From Methanohalophilus mahii DSM 5219 (GTDB lineage Archaea > Halobacteriota > Methanosarcinia > Methanosarcinales > Methanosarcinaceae), in the NCBI RefSeq assembly GCF_000025865.1, contig NC_014002.1:682001-746000 (forward strand): a DNA stretch of 64,000 bases. The letters run 5' to 3'. Both the position numbers and the translations under genes were made by a program. Position 1 is the stretch's first letter, and each line of letters opens with the position of its first letter. The notes beneath the pieces were generated by a model. The model saw only the letters and a program-made list of their open reading frames with translations, did not search any database and was not told where the DNA came from. Shown one piece after another: positions 7,869-20,770 of this stretch.

Positions 7869-9374
7869 TTATTTAAGGGATTTAAGGAAATCATCTGCAT
7901 GTGTCATTATTTGCTTAAGTTCCTTTTTATTTATCCTGTCCAGGTTTTTTAAAATGAGTTTCATACGGCCTATGTCCCTAAGTTTTTCATTATTCTTGTG
8001 AAGAAATGCCCAATAAAGGTAATTAAAGGGACAGGCATCTTCACCGGTTCGATGGTTGTGGTTATAGGTGCAGTTCTGACAGTAATCACTCATTTTGTTG
8101 ATATAGTTTGCAGAAGAGATATAGGGTTTTGTAGCAAGGATCCCTCCGTCTGCAAATTGTCCCATTCCTATAACATTGGGTTGCATAACCCAGTCATATG
8201 CATCTATGAAAGCTGCATGAAACCAGTTCTTTACCTTTGCAGGATTTACTTCTGCAAGCAATGCAAAGTTGCTCAGTATCATAAGTCTCTGTATATGGTG
8301 TGCATACCCTGTGTTAAGTACCTCTTCAATGACGCTGGCCATACAGTTCATTGATGTTCTTTCGGGGTACCAGTAAATGTCGGGTAATTCCCTTTCATGA
8401 TCAAACCAGTTACTTTTTAGGTATTTATCCCCTGTGTATTTGTAAATGCAATGCATGTATTCGCGCCATCCAAGTATTTGCCGGATGAATCCTTCGATGC
8501 TGTTTAGGGGGAGATTTTTTTGGTAATAAGCCAGCTCGGCCTTTTTGATTACATTTAGGGGATGTAGAAGCCCGAGGTTCAGGTAGGGGGATAAAATCGA
8601 ATGCCAGAGCACATTGTCACCCGTAAGCATTATGTCCTGATAGGGTCCAAAATTTGAGAGTTTTTCTTCTATAAAGAAGTCGAGTGCTTTTTGCGCATCT
8701 TCATGTGTTACAGCTAAATTGAAATCTTTTCCTTTTCCGTATGTAGGATATTCGCTTCTTTCAACTTCTGCTATAATCTCTTTAGTGATCTTATCAGGTG
8801 AAAATTTTATATGTTGGGGTGGTTTTTTCTGAAATCCATTTTTAGGTGGAAGTTTGCGATTTTCTCGATCTAGATTCCATTTTCCTCCAGAGGGTTTGCC
8901 ATCTTTTTCAAGCAGGATTTCACTATTTTTGCGACCTGTTCTGTAAAAATCTTCCATGATGAGGTTTTTGCGTGAGCTGGCCCATGTGTTAAATTCCGGA
9001 ATACTCCATATGAATTGTTTATTATCCACGAATACGATTTTGCAATCTATATTGAGTTTCCCAAGATATTCTTTGAGGGTTATATTCGCAGGCTCTGCAA
9101 TATTAAGTTCATCTATTCCCTTCTTTTTTATCCATCTGGATAAGGATTTTTCCAGTTCTGCTGTCTTTATGTAGGTTATATCTGCTCCCCTATTCCGGAG
9201 TTTTTCGGCATAGTGGCGCATTGCAGACTATACAAGAATCAGCTTTTGTTTGTGGTATGGGCGTGCAAGAGCAAAGCCGGTATATTCTATCATTATGATA
9301 GGGGCATTTGATAGGTTTCTTATCATCGGATTTTGACTAAAAAGCTGGTCTCCTATGATCCATATGCCTTTCAT
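7869..9374 (-). CDS. FeS-BCP (PhrB/CryB-type) photolyase-family protein with in-frame TAG
   Basis: Read from ATG 9374, the protein begins MKGIWIIGDQLFSQNPMIRN, then RPYHKQKLILV, an in-frame TAG at 9230-9228 (codon 49), then SAMRHYAEKLRNRGADITY, and stays open to TAA. With TAG counted it is 501 codons, the usual size of iron-sulfur bacterial cryptochromes/photolyases. The four cluster cysteines fall at 344, 432, 435 and 448 (NCMAS, CQNC, DACPFNYLYW), each six less than in Agrobacterium PhrB. The N-terminal alpha/beta domain matches the family on both sides of the TAG, with no frameshift. Pyrrolysine insertion, or readthrough, is therefore more likely than decay. The family repairs (6-4) photoproducts using FAD. 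Without readthrough the first ATG would be 9221, losing 51 conserved residues. Confidence 0.85.
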
Positions 9375-9395
9375 GTCTACAACTTCTCTTTTAGG

Positions 9396-9683
9396 TTAGA
9401 TGAATTTCACCGCAGTTCCGTATGCAAGGATATCGGCAGCATCGGCCATTGTCTGGGATGTTGTGAACCGCATGTTAACTATTGCATCGGCATCTAGTTT
9501 TTCTGCTTCTTCAACCATGCGTTGCATTGCTTCATCCCTGGATGTTTTGAGCATCTTTGAATAACCTTTAAGTTCCCCTCCGGCTACATTCTTCAGAGCT
9601 GCCCCTATATCGCTACCGATATGTCTCGATTGTACCGTATTTCCCATCACGATACCAAGGATTTTTTTGTTGTTTTTCATCAA
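9396..9683 (-). CDS. YbjQ/UPF0145-family protein
   Basis: 95 residues of the YbjQ fold. It has the opening strand KILGIVMGNTVQSRHIGSDI, an amphipathic helix with RDEAMQRMVEEAEKLDADAIVNMRF, and the closing strand ADILAYGTAVKF. The family forms small pentamers and is annotated as putative heavy-metal binding. The role is unknown. The start may be the first or second of two adjacent ATGs (9683 or 9680). It lies upstream of the photolyase gene on the same strand, with a 21-bp gap, so the two may be co-transcribed. Confidence 0.82.
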   Translation of the reverse strand: MMKNNKKILGIVMGNTVQSRHIGSDIGAALKNVAGGELKGYSKMLKTSRDEAMQRMVEEAEKLDADAIVNMRFTTSQTMADAADILAYGTAVKFI

Positions 9684-9777
9684 CGATTTCAGTAGTGGTT
9701 ATTATCAAGATCGCACCTCCATGACAATATTCTTATCACCGGATTTTCTATTTAAAAATAAAAAAGGTATTATGTCC

Positions 9778-10575
9778 TTACTCTTTTTCAAGATGGACAT
9801 CCAGTTGTGGAAATGGAATTTCGATTCCAAGTTCTCTGTAGGCTTTGAATATATTTTCTGTGAGTTCTTTCTTTACATCCCAGAAATCCCCTGTTTTTGT
9901 CCAGGCACGAAGCTGCAGGTTTACAGAGGAATCTGCAAGTTCGGTTGTCATTACGGCGGGGGCAGGGTCTGACAGTACTTTGGTGTGAGATTTCATCGTC
10001 TCAATGGCAATTTCAATGGCCCTGTCTATATTGGAACTGTAACTTATTCCTACATCAACACTTACCCTTCTGGTGGGCAGGCGTGTTGCATTGATAATCG
10101 GGTTTCCCCAAACAAGCTTATTAGGAATGGTGATGAATTTGTTATCGGGTGCAAGAAGTTCGGTGGCCATAATCCCAACGCCCGAAACAGTCCCTGATAT
10201 ACCGTTTATTTCTACGTATTCATTTTTATCTATGGGCCGCAGTGCAGCAATCCATATTCCTGCACCCAGATTTGTAAGCGTATCCTGCATCCCGAATCCA
10301 AGGATCAATCCAATCACGGCTGATAATCCCAGGACTACAGGTCCGACATCAAAATTCAATGTGGATAGTGTGGCAAGGATTACAATAACATAGAGTAGAA
10401 TGCTGAAAAATCTTGCCAGGAAATCGATCACAAGGGAAGGTAATTTTGTTCTGGAGATACTGTCTTTAAACATACCTGTCAGGATGCGGGCAATGATATA
10501 GCCTGCAACCAGTACTACCAGAGCCGCCCCGATGTCCCATACTGTAAGGTTGTTGAATTGAAACATTTCTGCCAT
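9778..10575 (-). CDS. mscS: small-conductance mechanosensitive channel (MscS family)
   Basis: 265 residues. Three membrane helices come first; the pore helix is GPVVLGLSAVIGLILGFGMQDTL, the glycine/alanine-rich TM3 of MscS. The beta domain follows with 'ALRPIDKNEYVEINGISGTVSGVGIMATEL' features (IxPfxvGDxIei family pattern, split here for brevity), then the PNKLVWGNPIIN strand and the C-terminal alpha/beta domain ending in FPQLDVHLEKE. The channel opens under membrane tension to release osmolytes during hypo-osmotic shock, which fits a halophilic or marine host. It is a single gene with its own AT-rich leader. Confidence 0.93.
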   Translation of the reverse strand: MAEMFQFNNLTVWDIGAALVVLVAGYIIARILTGMFKDSISRTKLPSLVIDFLARFFSILLYVIVILATLSTLNFDVGPVVLGLSAVIGLILGFGMQDTLTNLGAGIWIAALRPIDKNEYVEINGISGTVSGVGIMATELLAPDNKFITIPNKLVWGNPIINATRLPTRRVSVDVGISYSSNIDRAIEIAIETMKSHTKVLSDPAPAVMTTELADSSVNLQLRAWTKTGDFWDVKKELTENIFKAYRELGIEIPFPQLDVHLEKE

Positions 10576-10674
10576 TCTATCCTCCTTGAATCAAGTTTTA
10601 ACTCTACAAAGAAAATGGGGGCATTATGTATATAAAACAGATGTTTGGATTGGCGCTTGAAGGCATATTTTGTA

Positions 10675-11091
10675 TTATATTCCAATGATTCTTTTTTTGC
10701 AGTATCCGAGACTGTACCACTGGCATCCAGAACAAATATTATCGAACTTTTCTTCATCGATGTATTTCAGTTTTTTAAGAAGCTCACTGTACCGATAATG
10801 TTCTCCAAAATCAATTTCAAGAGCATCGGCTACTTTTCTGTCGAGCATTTTGACTTCTGTTTCGACTTCACAACCAATAAGACTTATCTTATCATTTGTG
10901 CTTTGTGAATCAATGATTTCCAGTCTGGGGCAGGCGGTGCAAATGCAATCCGGAGCATTTGTGACCTCTATCAGGGGATCGCAGCGGTTTAGTTTTTCAA
11001 TAATGTTTTCCATATTCTCTATAAATTGTTCAGAATAACCCTTCCCGACAAAGCCCTGGATGCAAAATATATGGTGTGCCCGAATTTGCAT
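10675..11091 (-). CDS. DUF1284 cysteine-rich protein
   Basis: 138 residues beginning MQIRAHHIFCIQGFVGKGYS, the conserved 'lR-HHllCi-gf-G-GYs-eF' opening of DUF1284. It then has the cysteine clusters CICTACP (near residue 52), a single IGCEVE, and CSGCQWYSLGYCKK at the C-terminus. This suggests an iron-sulfur cluster or zinc site built from several CxxC pairs. ATG 11091 is preferred because GGATAAAA precedes it; ATG 11103 has no ribosome binding site. The family occurs in anaerobes and its function is unknown. Confidence 0.78.
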   Translation of the reverse strand: MQIRAHHIFCIQGFVGKGYSEQFIENMENIIEKLNRCDPLIEVTNAPDCICTACPRLEIIDSQSTNDKISLIGCEVETEVKMLDRKVADALEIDFGEHYRYSELLKKLKYIDEEKFDNICSGCQWYSLGYCKKRIIGI

Positions 11092-11132
11092 TTTTATCCA
11101 CATCTAAAAAAATTAATGGAAAATGAGTACTA

Positions 11133-11540
11133 TTAGGGTACAAGAATGTCTCCTATGGAATGTATGATTCCATTGCTGCATTCGATATCAGGTTTAAGGA
11201 GTGGCGTATTTTCCACAAATATTTTCCCGTCGTTTTCCCGCAACCTCAGTTTGTTGCCACCTAGCGTAGTTAATGTTGCCTGTTTGCGGAGGTCTTCACT
11301 GCTGTATTTTCCTTCTACTATATGGTAATTAATAATATCTCTAAGATAATCAAGATCTTTGAAGGTATCGTCTATTACTGATTCGGGAATGGGTTCAAAA
11401 GCACTTTCCACTGGGGCAAAAATGGTGTAAGGCCCTTCTGTGGAATACTTTTCCATAAGGTCAAGTGCTTTGGCTGCTTTTAGGAGGGTGGGAAATTCTC
11501 CCATGTCTTTTGCGGTTTGGATAAGGTCCTTTGATTCCAT
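11133..11540 (-). CDS. fasciclin (FAS1) domain protein
   Basis: 135 residues forming one FAS1 domain. The H1 motif is YTIFAPVESAFEPIPESVID and the H2 block is LRDIINYHIVEGKYSSEDL, with the closing IECSNGIIHSIGDILVP strand. No signal peptide or lipobox is present, so unlike most archaeal fasciclins it looks cytoplasmic. FAS1 proteins generally act in adhesion or as small binding modules. It is followed on the same strand by the DUF1284 gene and preceded by the KH gene, with gaps of ~30-40 bp that allow co-transcription. Confidence 0.85.
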   Translation of the reverse strand: MESKDLIQTAKDMGEFPTLLKAAKALDLMEKYSTEGPYTIFAPVESAFEPIPESVIDDTFKDLDYLRDIINYHIVEGKYSSEDLRKQATLTTLGGNKLRLRENDGKIFVENTPLLKPDIECSNGIIHSIGDILVP

Positions 11541-11569
11541 TCTTGTCTCCTGTGGCTAATTTTGTCTGA

Positions 11570-12106
11570 TTAATAGGAATCCAGATGAGCTTGCATCAAT
11601 TCTTTGTGTTTTTTCTCAAGGAAACTGTACACAGGGCCATGATTTGCTCCTTCTATGAGCATTTCAACTGCAGTTCTCATAATTTGGATTTGCTCCGGGT
11701 ATCCTATGAAACTGACTGTTTTTCCATAGATTGAGATTTTCACTCCGATGAGATTTTCAGCAATTTCGCGAGTTTTACCTCCTTTGCCTATAATCCTGCC
11801 CTTTAGGCGAGTCATTTCCTTATTTGTAGATGCATATTTTGAAAGATCAATAACCTCTAGCATCAGCAGATCATCGTCCAGCATTGGTATTGTTTTTTCA
11901 GGATTGAATCCTCTTCCAATGGCTTTGATTGTTTCGATGGCTCTGAGAGTTCCTACGGGATCATCTCCCTGTATGACTTCCACGCTCCCGTTTTCACTGT
12001 CGATGTTGAGTTGTGAAGATGATTTTTCTTCTATGAATTTTTTAGTCTGGCCCTTTGGACCGATGATTGCACCAATTCTATCTTTTGGTATTTTTAAATG
12101 CGTCAT
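11570..12106 (-). CDS. KH-domain RNA-binding protein (archaeal Dim2/Pno1 homologue)
   Basis: 178 residues with two KH domains. Domain 1 carries IPKDRIGAIIGPKGQTKKFIE (GPKG loop) and domain 2 carries RLKGRIIGKGGKTREIAENL (GKGG loop). This is the archaeal Dim2/Krr1-like protein that binds the 3' end of pre-16S rRNA and works with the RIO1 kinase in small-subunit maturation. ATG 12106 is chosen for the GAGGT site 7 bases upstream; a TTG nine bases earlier lacks support. It lies directly after rio1 on the same strand, the archaeal rio1-KH arrangement. Confidence 0.9.
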   Translation of the reverse strand: MTHLKIPKDRIGAIIGPKGQTKKFIEEKSSSQLNIDSENGSVEVIQGDDPVGTLRAIETIKAIGRGFNPEKTIPMLDDDLLMLEVIDLSKYASTNKEMTRLKGRIIGKGGKTREIAENLIGVKISIYGKTVSFIGYPEQIQIMRTAVEMLIEGANHGPVYSFLEKKHKELMQAHLDSY

Positions 12107-12122
12107 GATTTTCAACCTCTGT

Positions 12123-12923
12123 TTACTTGTTTCTTTGTTTTTCGGTAATTATCCTTAAAAGTTCTTCTTCGTCGGGTTGTATGCCGTATTTCTTGAAGTG
12201 GCGGACAAGGTTTTTGATATCTCGTTTTAGAAATTCATTTGCCGATGGATGCTCAAGTGTTACAGATTGCCCCATGTCTATGAGATATGGTTCAAGGGTA
12301 GATGGATCAAGCAAAATATTGTATTCGCTAAGGTCTCCATGTACTAGTTTTGCTTCATTATAAAGTATTTTTATGTAATGTATAATGGTCTCAAAAATTG
12401 TTTGTGCAGATTGTTCACTAATTTTTACTTCCTTTAGAAGAGGGTAGGGTTTGTCTCCTTCTCCGATAAATTCCATGGCAAGTATGTTTTTGTGGGTATG
12501 TATTGGTCTGGGGGCGGCTATGCCACATTCTCTGGCACGCATAAGATTGCGGTACTCTTTTTTTGTCCATGCATATATGATGTCTTTTTTCTTGTGGCGT
12601 ATATTGCTAAAACGTGGGTCTCCACGTATGTATTCATCCATGGAATTAAAAGTGCTTGAAGATATGCGGTATATTTTGAGTGCAACATTTTTGTCTTTAC
12701 CTTCTGCAAGGAACACATTTGCCTCCTTACCGGTGCTGATGGATCCACCGAGACTTTCTATCACACCTTTCCTTGCCAGGTCATAAAGAGCTTTGAGGGT
12801 GGCTTCATCAAATACATTTTCCTTTACTTTCAGGTCCTCACTGTCTTTGCGTCTGATGCGCAATTTATCGACATCTGTGTCAAGTTTCCTTATATCTTTT
12901 GATTTTTTTACCATGCTGGCCAC
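12123..12923 (-). CDS. rio1: RIO1-type serine/threonine protein kinase
   Basis: 266 residues with the complete RIO1 pattern: the flexible ATP loop SLGGSISTGKEANVFLAEG, Lys in NVALKIYRISSSTF, the catalytic loop VHGDLSEYNIL, and the metal-binding LIDMGQSV. It takes part in late 40S/30S subunit maturation. Start codons GTG 12923 and ATG 12914 are both possible; GAGAAG lies between the usual distances for both. In many archaea eIF1A precedes rio1, but here the space upstream is the rRNA promoter region and eIF1A is absent. The KH gene follows 16 bp downstream. Confidence 0.93.
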   Translation of the reverse strand: MASMVKKSKDIRKLDTDVDKLRIRRKDSEDLKVKENVFDEATLKALYDLARKGVIESLGGSISTGKEANVFLAEGKDKNVALKIYRISSSTFNSMDEYIRGDPRFSNIRHKKKDIIYAWTKKEYRNLMRARECGIAAPRPIHTHKNILAMEFIGEGDKPYPLLKEVKISEQSAQTIFETIIHYIKILYNEAKLVHGDLSEYNILLDPSTLEPYLIDMGQSVTLEHPSANEFLKRDIKNLVRHFKKYGIQPDEEELLRIITEKQRNK

Positions 12924-13223
12924 ATCTTCTCAATACATAGTTCCCTGTATTTACTCTTGTGATATTTTATTTTTGTACATTTTCGTATTGTGTTTTGAAA
13001 TATGCCAGTTTGATATGTTCTTCATTCTATTTATGCGTTCCATTAATGAATGATTTGTTTTTTTGCCGTTCTCCACAATTCATTTCAATATTTGTTTGTA
13101 CGATACCTATTAATACGAGTGAACATATGTAGGAGTCTCGCTCAATGAATGGGTGTAGATGTAGCATTCACTGTTTGCATCTGCTTGATACCTGTTTGTT
13201 CGGTAGAAATTGATAATGCAAAT

Positions 13224-13355
13224 GCTTATATGCGTTCAGTGCGTATATATGTGTCCTGTGAATGGCACAGGATTGGTGACCTGTTTCATGCGTAAACCCA
13301 TGCTGGTTTGTCGTGTGACATGTTCCGGCTCTGCCGGATAACAAGGTTTATATAT
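13224..13355 (+). promoter_or_regulatory. tandem TATA-box promoters of the rRNA operon
   Basis: Within the ~680-base gap between rio1 and 16S rRNA, three archaeal TATA-like boxes point towards 16S: GCTTATATG (13224-13232), CGTATATAT (13242-13250) and TTTATATAT (13347-13355). Each is followed about 25 bases later by a purine-rich or ATG-like initiation context. The last would start transcription near 13375-13380 and give a ~220-base leader. Several tandem promoters are usual for archaeal rRNA operons. The rest of the gap holds no gene. Confidence 0.6.
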
Positions 13356-13458
13356 CAAAAGCAATATTCATGAGTTCCCGCGCATAACGCGCTTGGAAAC
13401 ATAATCACCTTCACATTAATCAAATGGAGACAGGAGATAACAATTCTGTCTGACACAC

Positions 13459-13486
13459 GCAATGGCAGTTCGGTGAATTCTGATCG
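13459..13486 (+). other. 5' arm of pre-16S processing stem (partner 15091-15118)
   Basis: GCAATGGCAG followed by TTCGG and CTGATCG here pairs with CGATCAG, CCGAA and CTGTCATTGC at 15091-15118. Between the outer 10-bp and inner 7-bp helices is a short UCGG/CCGA helix flanked by small bulges (AAA on the 3' strand, GAA on the 5' strand). This is a bulge-helix-bulge motif, the substrate of the archaeal splicing endonuclease that releases pre-16S rRNA. Confidence 0.75.
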
Positions 13487-13600
13487 TTAGTTATTAAGAA
13501 TTCACTGTGCAGGGCCTTTAATCAGCATCCATGTTGTTTAACAGGTACCCTGCCAACAATTTCCTTTAACCTTCAAAGGTGTGCTAGAAATTTAACATAA

Positions 13601-15074
<1,474 letters not shown>

Positions 15075-15160
15075 AAGCAAAAAAAACTTTCGATCAGAAA
15101 CCGAAAAACTGTCATTGCAATCATATTATATCATATAATCCAACAACGTTGGGAAACCAA

Positions 15161-15233
15161 GGGCTTGTAGATCAGTTGGAAGATCGCTGCCTTTGCAAGG
15201 CAGAGGCCCTGGGTTCGAATCCCAGCAAGTCCA
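15161..15233 (+). tRNA. tRNA-Ala (anticodon TGC)
   Basis: Sits in the 16S-23S spacer as in most euryarchaea. The acceptor GGGCTTG pairs with CAAGTCC (15226-15232), with A as discriminator and one G-U pair. The anticodon arm is CTGCC-TTTGCAA-GGCAG, with TGC at 15194-15196. The T arm is CTGGG-TTCGAAT-CCCAG. No CCA is encoded. Confidence 0.97.
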
Positions 15234-15323
15234 TATTTAATGCACCAGGCAAGTAATTTTGCCCGGGAAGGATGGATGTGCTCTTTCTGACCAAGGAGAG
15301 CACGATGAGATCGTGTATAAGTT

Positions 15324-15350
15324 GCATACCTGACGCTTACTGGAGTAAGC
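15324..15350 (+). other. 5' arm of pre-23S processing stem (partner 18281-18307)
   Basis: GCATACCTGA and GAGTAAGC here pair with TCAGGTATGT and GCTTATTC at 18281-18307, separated by a short central helix (CTGG/CCAG) with unpaired bases on both sides. This encloses 23S rRNA exactly and has the bulge-helix-bulge layout of archaeal rRNA processing sites. Confidence 0.7.
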
Positions 15351-15356
15351 AAACGG

Positions 15357-18277
<2,921 letters not shown>

Positions 18278-18391
18278 ATTGCTTATTCCAGGCGAAATCA
18301 GGTATGTAATCATAACAAAATACACGGTCCGATGAAACGCAAAGTTTATGACGGTTGCGTCATAGAATCACGCTTCGCACATGACCCATGT

Positions 18392-18463
18392 GCCAAGGTG
18401 GCGGAGCGGCTACGCAATCGCCTGCAGAGCGATTCCATCCCGGTTCGAATCCGGGCCTTGGCT
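18392..18463 (+). tRNA. tRNA-Cys (anticodon GCA), between 23S and 5S
   Basis: The acceptor GCCAAGG pairs with CCTTGGC and the discriminator is T (U73, the identity base of tRNA-Cys). The anticodon arm is ATCGC-CTGCAGA-GCGAT, with GCA at 18424-18426. The T arm is CCCGG-TTCGAAT-CCGGG. It lies upstream of 5S rather than downstream. A second, different tRNA-Cys gene lies at 52990-53060. Confidence 0.96.
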
Positions 18464-18490
18464 TTCATCAATTCCATCTCATATAAGTTG

Positions 18491-18614
18491 AGTACAGCGG
18501 CCATAGCGGCAGGGTAACTCCTGTACCCATCCCGAACACAGAAGATAAGCCTGCCAGCGTTGTATACGGTACTAAAGTGCGAGAGCCTTTGGGAACTATA
18601 CATCGCTGCTGACT
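18491..18614 (+). rRNA. rrf: 5S ribosomal RNA
   Basis: About 124 nt with the conserved 5S core (GCCATAGCGGCAGGG, CCCATCCCGAACACAGAAG, TGCGAGAGCCTTTGGGAA). The flanking TTGAGT (18488-18493) and ACTCAA (18612-18617) extend the terminal helix and probably form the processing stem. A CTTTTTC-type T-rich run around 18635-18655 is a likely terminator for the operon. Confidence 0.95.
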
Positions 18615-18790
18615 CAACTTATTGATACTTACCTTTTCTCAATTCGCACTTTTTCAATATATGTCCTGCAATTATTAATATGTTAGAGAAATCGATATTA
18701 TGTCTCAAATTCTACAACGATAATTATGTTGAGGTAATGATGGGTGAAGAGTAAAAGATAGATTGAATGAATTCAATAAAGGAATATGGT

Positions 18791-19132
18791 TTATTTGCCT
18801 GATATTCCTTCAATCATCTGTTTACCTTCTTCAGTAGCACTATATATTATCCAATTTCCTTCTCTGGTTCCTTTAATAATACCACTTCCACTTAATATTG
18901 AAAGGTGGTATGATAACTTTGAATCAGATACTTTCAGAATATGCTTTATAATGCATACACAAAGGGGTTGGCTGGCTACCATATATAATATTTTCAACCT
19001 GAGTGGGGATGATAATGCATGGTGAATCTCACTCCATCGCTTTAATTCATCTTCAGGAGGCATTTTTTTATAAAGGTTGTCCACTCCTCCCTTATATTCT
19101 ATTTCGCATTTTATGGGTTCGGGAATAATCAT
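18791..19132 (-). CDS. ArsR-family winged-helix repressor
   Basis: 113 residues. A C-terminal winged helix (SSPLRLKILYMVASQPLCVC, DSKLSYHLSILSGSGIIKGTREGNW) follows a charged N-terminus. The CVC pair at residues 58-60 lies at the start of the recognition region, where ArsR/SmtB proteins hold arsenite or thiophilic metal (ELCVCDL in ArsR). Cys9 might be a third ligand. It is divergent from tgtA 115 bp away, and no arsenic resistance gene is adjacent, so its targets are unknown. The fold is certain; metal sensing is inferred. Confidence 0.85.
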   Translation of the reverse strand: MIIPEPIKCEIEYKGGVDNLYKKMPPEDELKRWSEIHHALSSPLRLKILYMVASQPLCVCIIKHILKVSDSKLSYHLSILSGSGIIKGTREGNWIIYSATEEGKQMIEGISGK

Positions 19133-19246
19133 TTTTTCACCTGCTACAATAAATACTGAACTGGGATATATTGTCTTCCTCCTTTACACATTTTTCCATT
19201 ACCATTCAAATACACATATATACTATCACCGGTATTTATTGCTCCC

Positions 19247-20722
19247 ATGACCGCTGTATTCGAAATACTGCAAAAAGACGCAGCTGGCCGTATTGGTAGA
19301 CTGCATACACCACATGGTGTTGTTGAAACACCAACGGTTATGCCAGTGATAAATCCCAATATAAACACAATACCCTCTTCTGAAATGCACCAGTTTGGTG
19401 CACAAATACTTATTACAAATTCATATATCATTTCCCGTAAGGAAGTACTCAGAAAAGTAGCATTGGAAAAAGGTCTGCATCATCTTCTGGATTTTGATGG
19501 TCCGATCATGACAGATTCAGGTTCCTTTCAACTATCCGTTTATGGGGATGTTGAAGTAACGAATGAGCAGATTATAGAGTTCCAAAAAAACATTGGTTCT
19601 GATATTGCAGTTCCCCTTGACATTCCAACTCCTCCTGATGTCTCTTATAAAAGGGCAGAAGAAGAACTTGAAACTACTCTTGAAAGAGTGATTGCAGCCA
19701 GAGAAATAGTAACGGACGATATGCTTTTGGCGGGTCCTGTACAGGGCTCCACTCATCTGGACCTCAGGGTCCACAGTGCCAAATCTCTTTCAAAATATGC
19801 CTTTGATGTATATCCTATCGGAGCTGTGGTTCCACTCATGGAATCCTACCGTTATGCGGAACTGGTTGATATTGTTATTTCTTCTAAAAAAGGTCTTGAT
19901 CCCGTAAAACCGGTCCATCTATTTGGTGCCGGTCATCCAATGATGTTTGCTCTTGCTGTATCAATGGGATGTGACTTATTTGATTCAGCAGCTTATGCCC
20001 TATATGCAAAAGCAGGACGCTATATAACTGTTGCCGGGACCACTCATCTCAAAGATCTTCAATATCTTCCATGTAATTGTCCGGTGTGTTCTGCTCATAC
20101 CGCATCGGAAATTAAATCCGCTTCCAACTCCAAGGAATTACTTGCAAGACACAATTTATATGTGACATTTGCAGAAATTCGCAACATCAAGCAGGCAATA
20201 AGGGAAGGTAATTTGTTAGAGCTAGTTGAACAGCGGTGCAGGAGCCATCCTTCAATGTTGTCAGCTCTTAAAAGATTATACAAGTACACCCCATGGCTTG
20301 AAAGACTTGATCCGTTTTCCAAATCCACTTTCTTCTATACCGGACCCGAATCTTCAAAAAGGCCGGAAGTTGTGCGATTTAAAGAAAGAATTGGCCGCTT
20401 TAATCTGAATGGTAAAATTCTCATACGCTCGAAATCTGTGAAAGGCGAAGCAACTTATGATCACGTCCTGAATTTCAAACCTCCGTTTGGAGCATATCCT
20501 GTTGAACTCTCTGAAGTATATCCTTTCAATGCGGAAATCCCTGGCGAAATGGATCCAGGTGCAATAGGTGTGGCGTTACAAAACGTAATAGAACTCATTA
20601 ATAAAAACAGGAATGGAGTATTCTATTTGAATCTCCCTGAACAGTACACTGTTCATTCACTTTATGAAAATCTCAAGAAGATCGCCATTCCTTTAGATGA
20701 AATGCCCAATGAAAATCTTTAA
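19247..20722 (+). CDS. tgtA: archaeosine tRNA-guanine transglycosylase, catalytic subunit
   Basis: 491 residues. The TGT barrel comes first: TPTVMPVINPNINTIPSSEM, the catalytic Asp in IMTDSGSFQLSVYG, GPVQGSTHLDLR, and the zinc site CNCPVC (about residues 283-288) with a following His. The extra domain of archaeal TGT follows (PWLERLDPFSKSTFFYTGPES). The enzyme swaps G15 of tRNA for preQ0 on the way to archaeosine. At 491 residues it lacks the C-terminal PUA domain, as in other Methanosarcinales, where that part is a separate protein. ATG 19247 is preceded by a TATA-like run ~30 bp upstream and no ribosome binding site, suggesting a leaderless mRNA. Confidence 0.95.
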   Translation: MTAVFEILQKDAAGRIGRLHTPHGVVETPTVMPVINPNINTIPSSEMHQFGAQILITNSYIISRKEVLRKVALEKGLHHLLDFDGPIMTDSGSFQLSVYGDVEVTNEQIIEFQKNIGSDIAVPLDIPTPPDVSYKRAEEELETTLERVIAAREIVTDDMLLAGPVQGSTHLDLRVHSAKSLSKYAFDVYPIGAVVPLMESYRYAELVDIVISSKKGLDPVKPVHLFGAGHPMMFALAVSMGCDLFDSAAYALYAKAGRYITVAGTTHLKDLQYLPCNCPVCSAHTASEIKSASNSKELLARHNLYVTFAEIRNIKQAIREGNLLELVEQRCRSHPSMLSALKRLYKYTPWLERLDPFSKSTFFYTGPESSKRPEVVRFKERIGRFNLNGKILIRSKSVKGEATYDHVLNFKPPFGAYPVELSEVYPFNAEIPGEMDPGAIGVALQNVIELINKNRNGVFYLNLPEQYTVHSLYENLKKIAIPLDEMPNENL

Positions 20723-20770
20723 CTAAACTGACAGAAATCACGGATTTGAATCTTATCCTGGGTGATTTAC

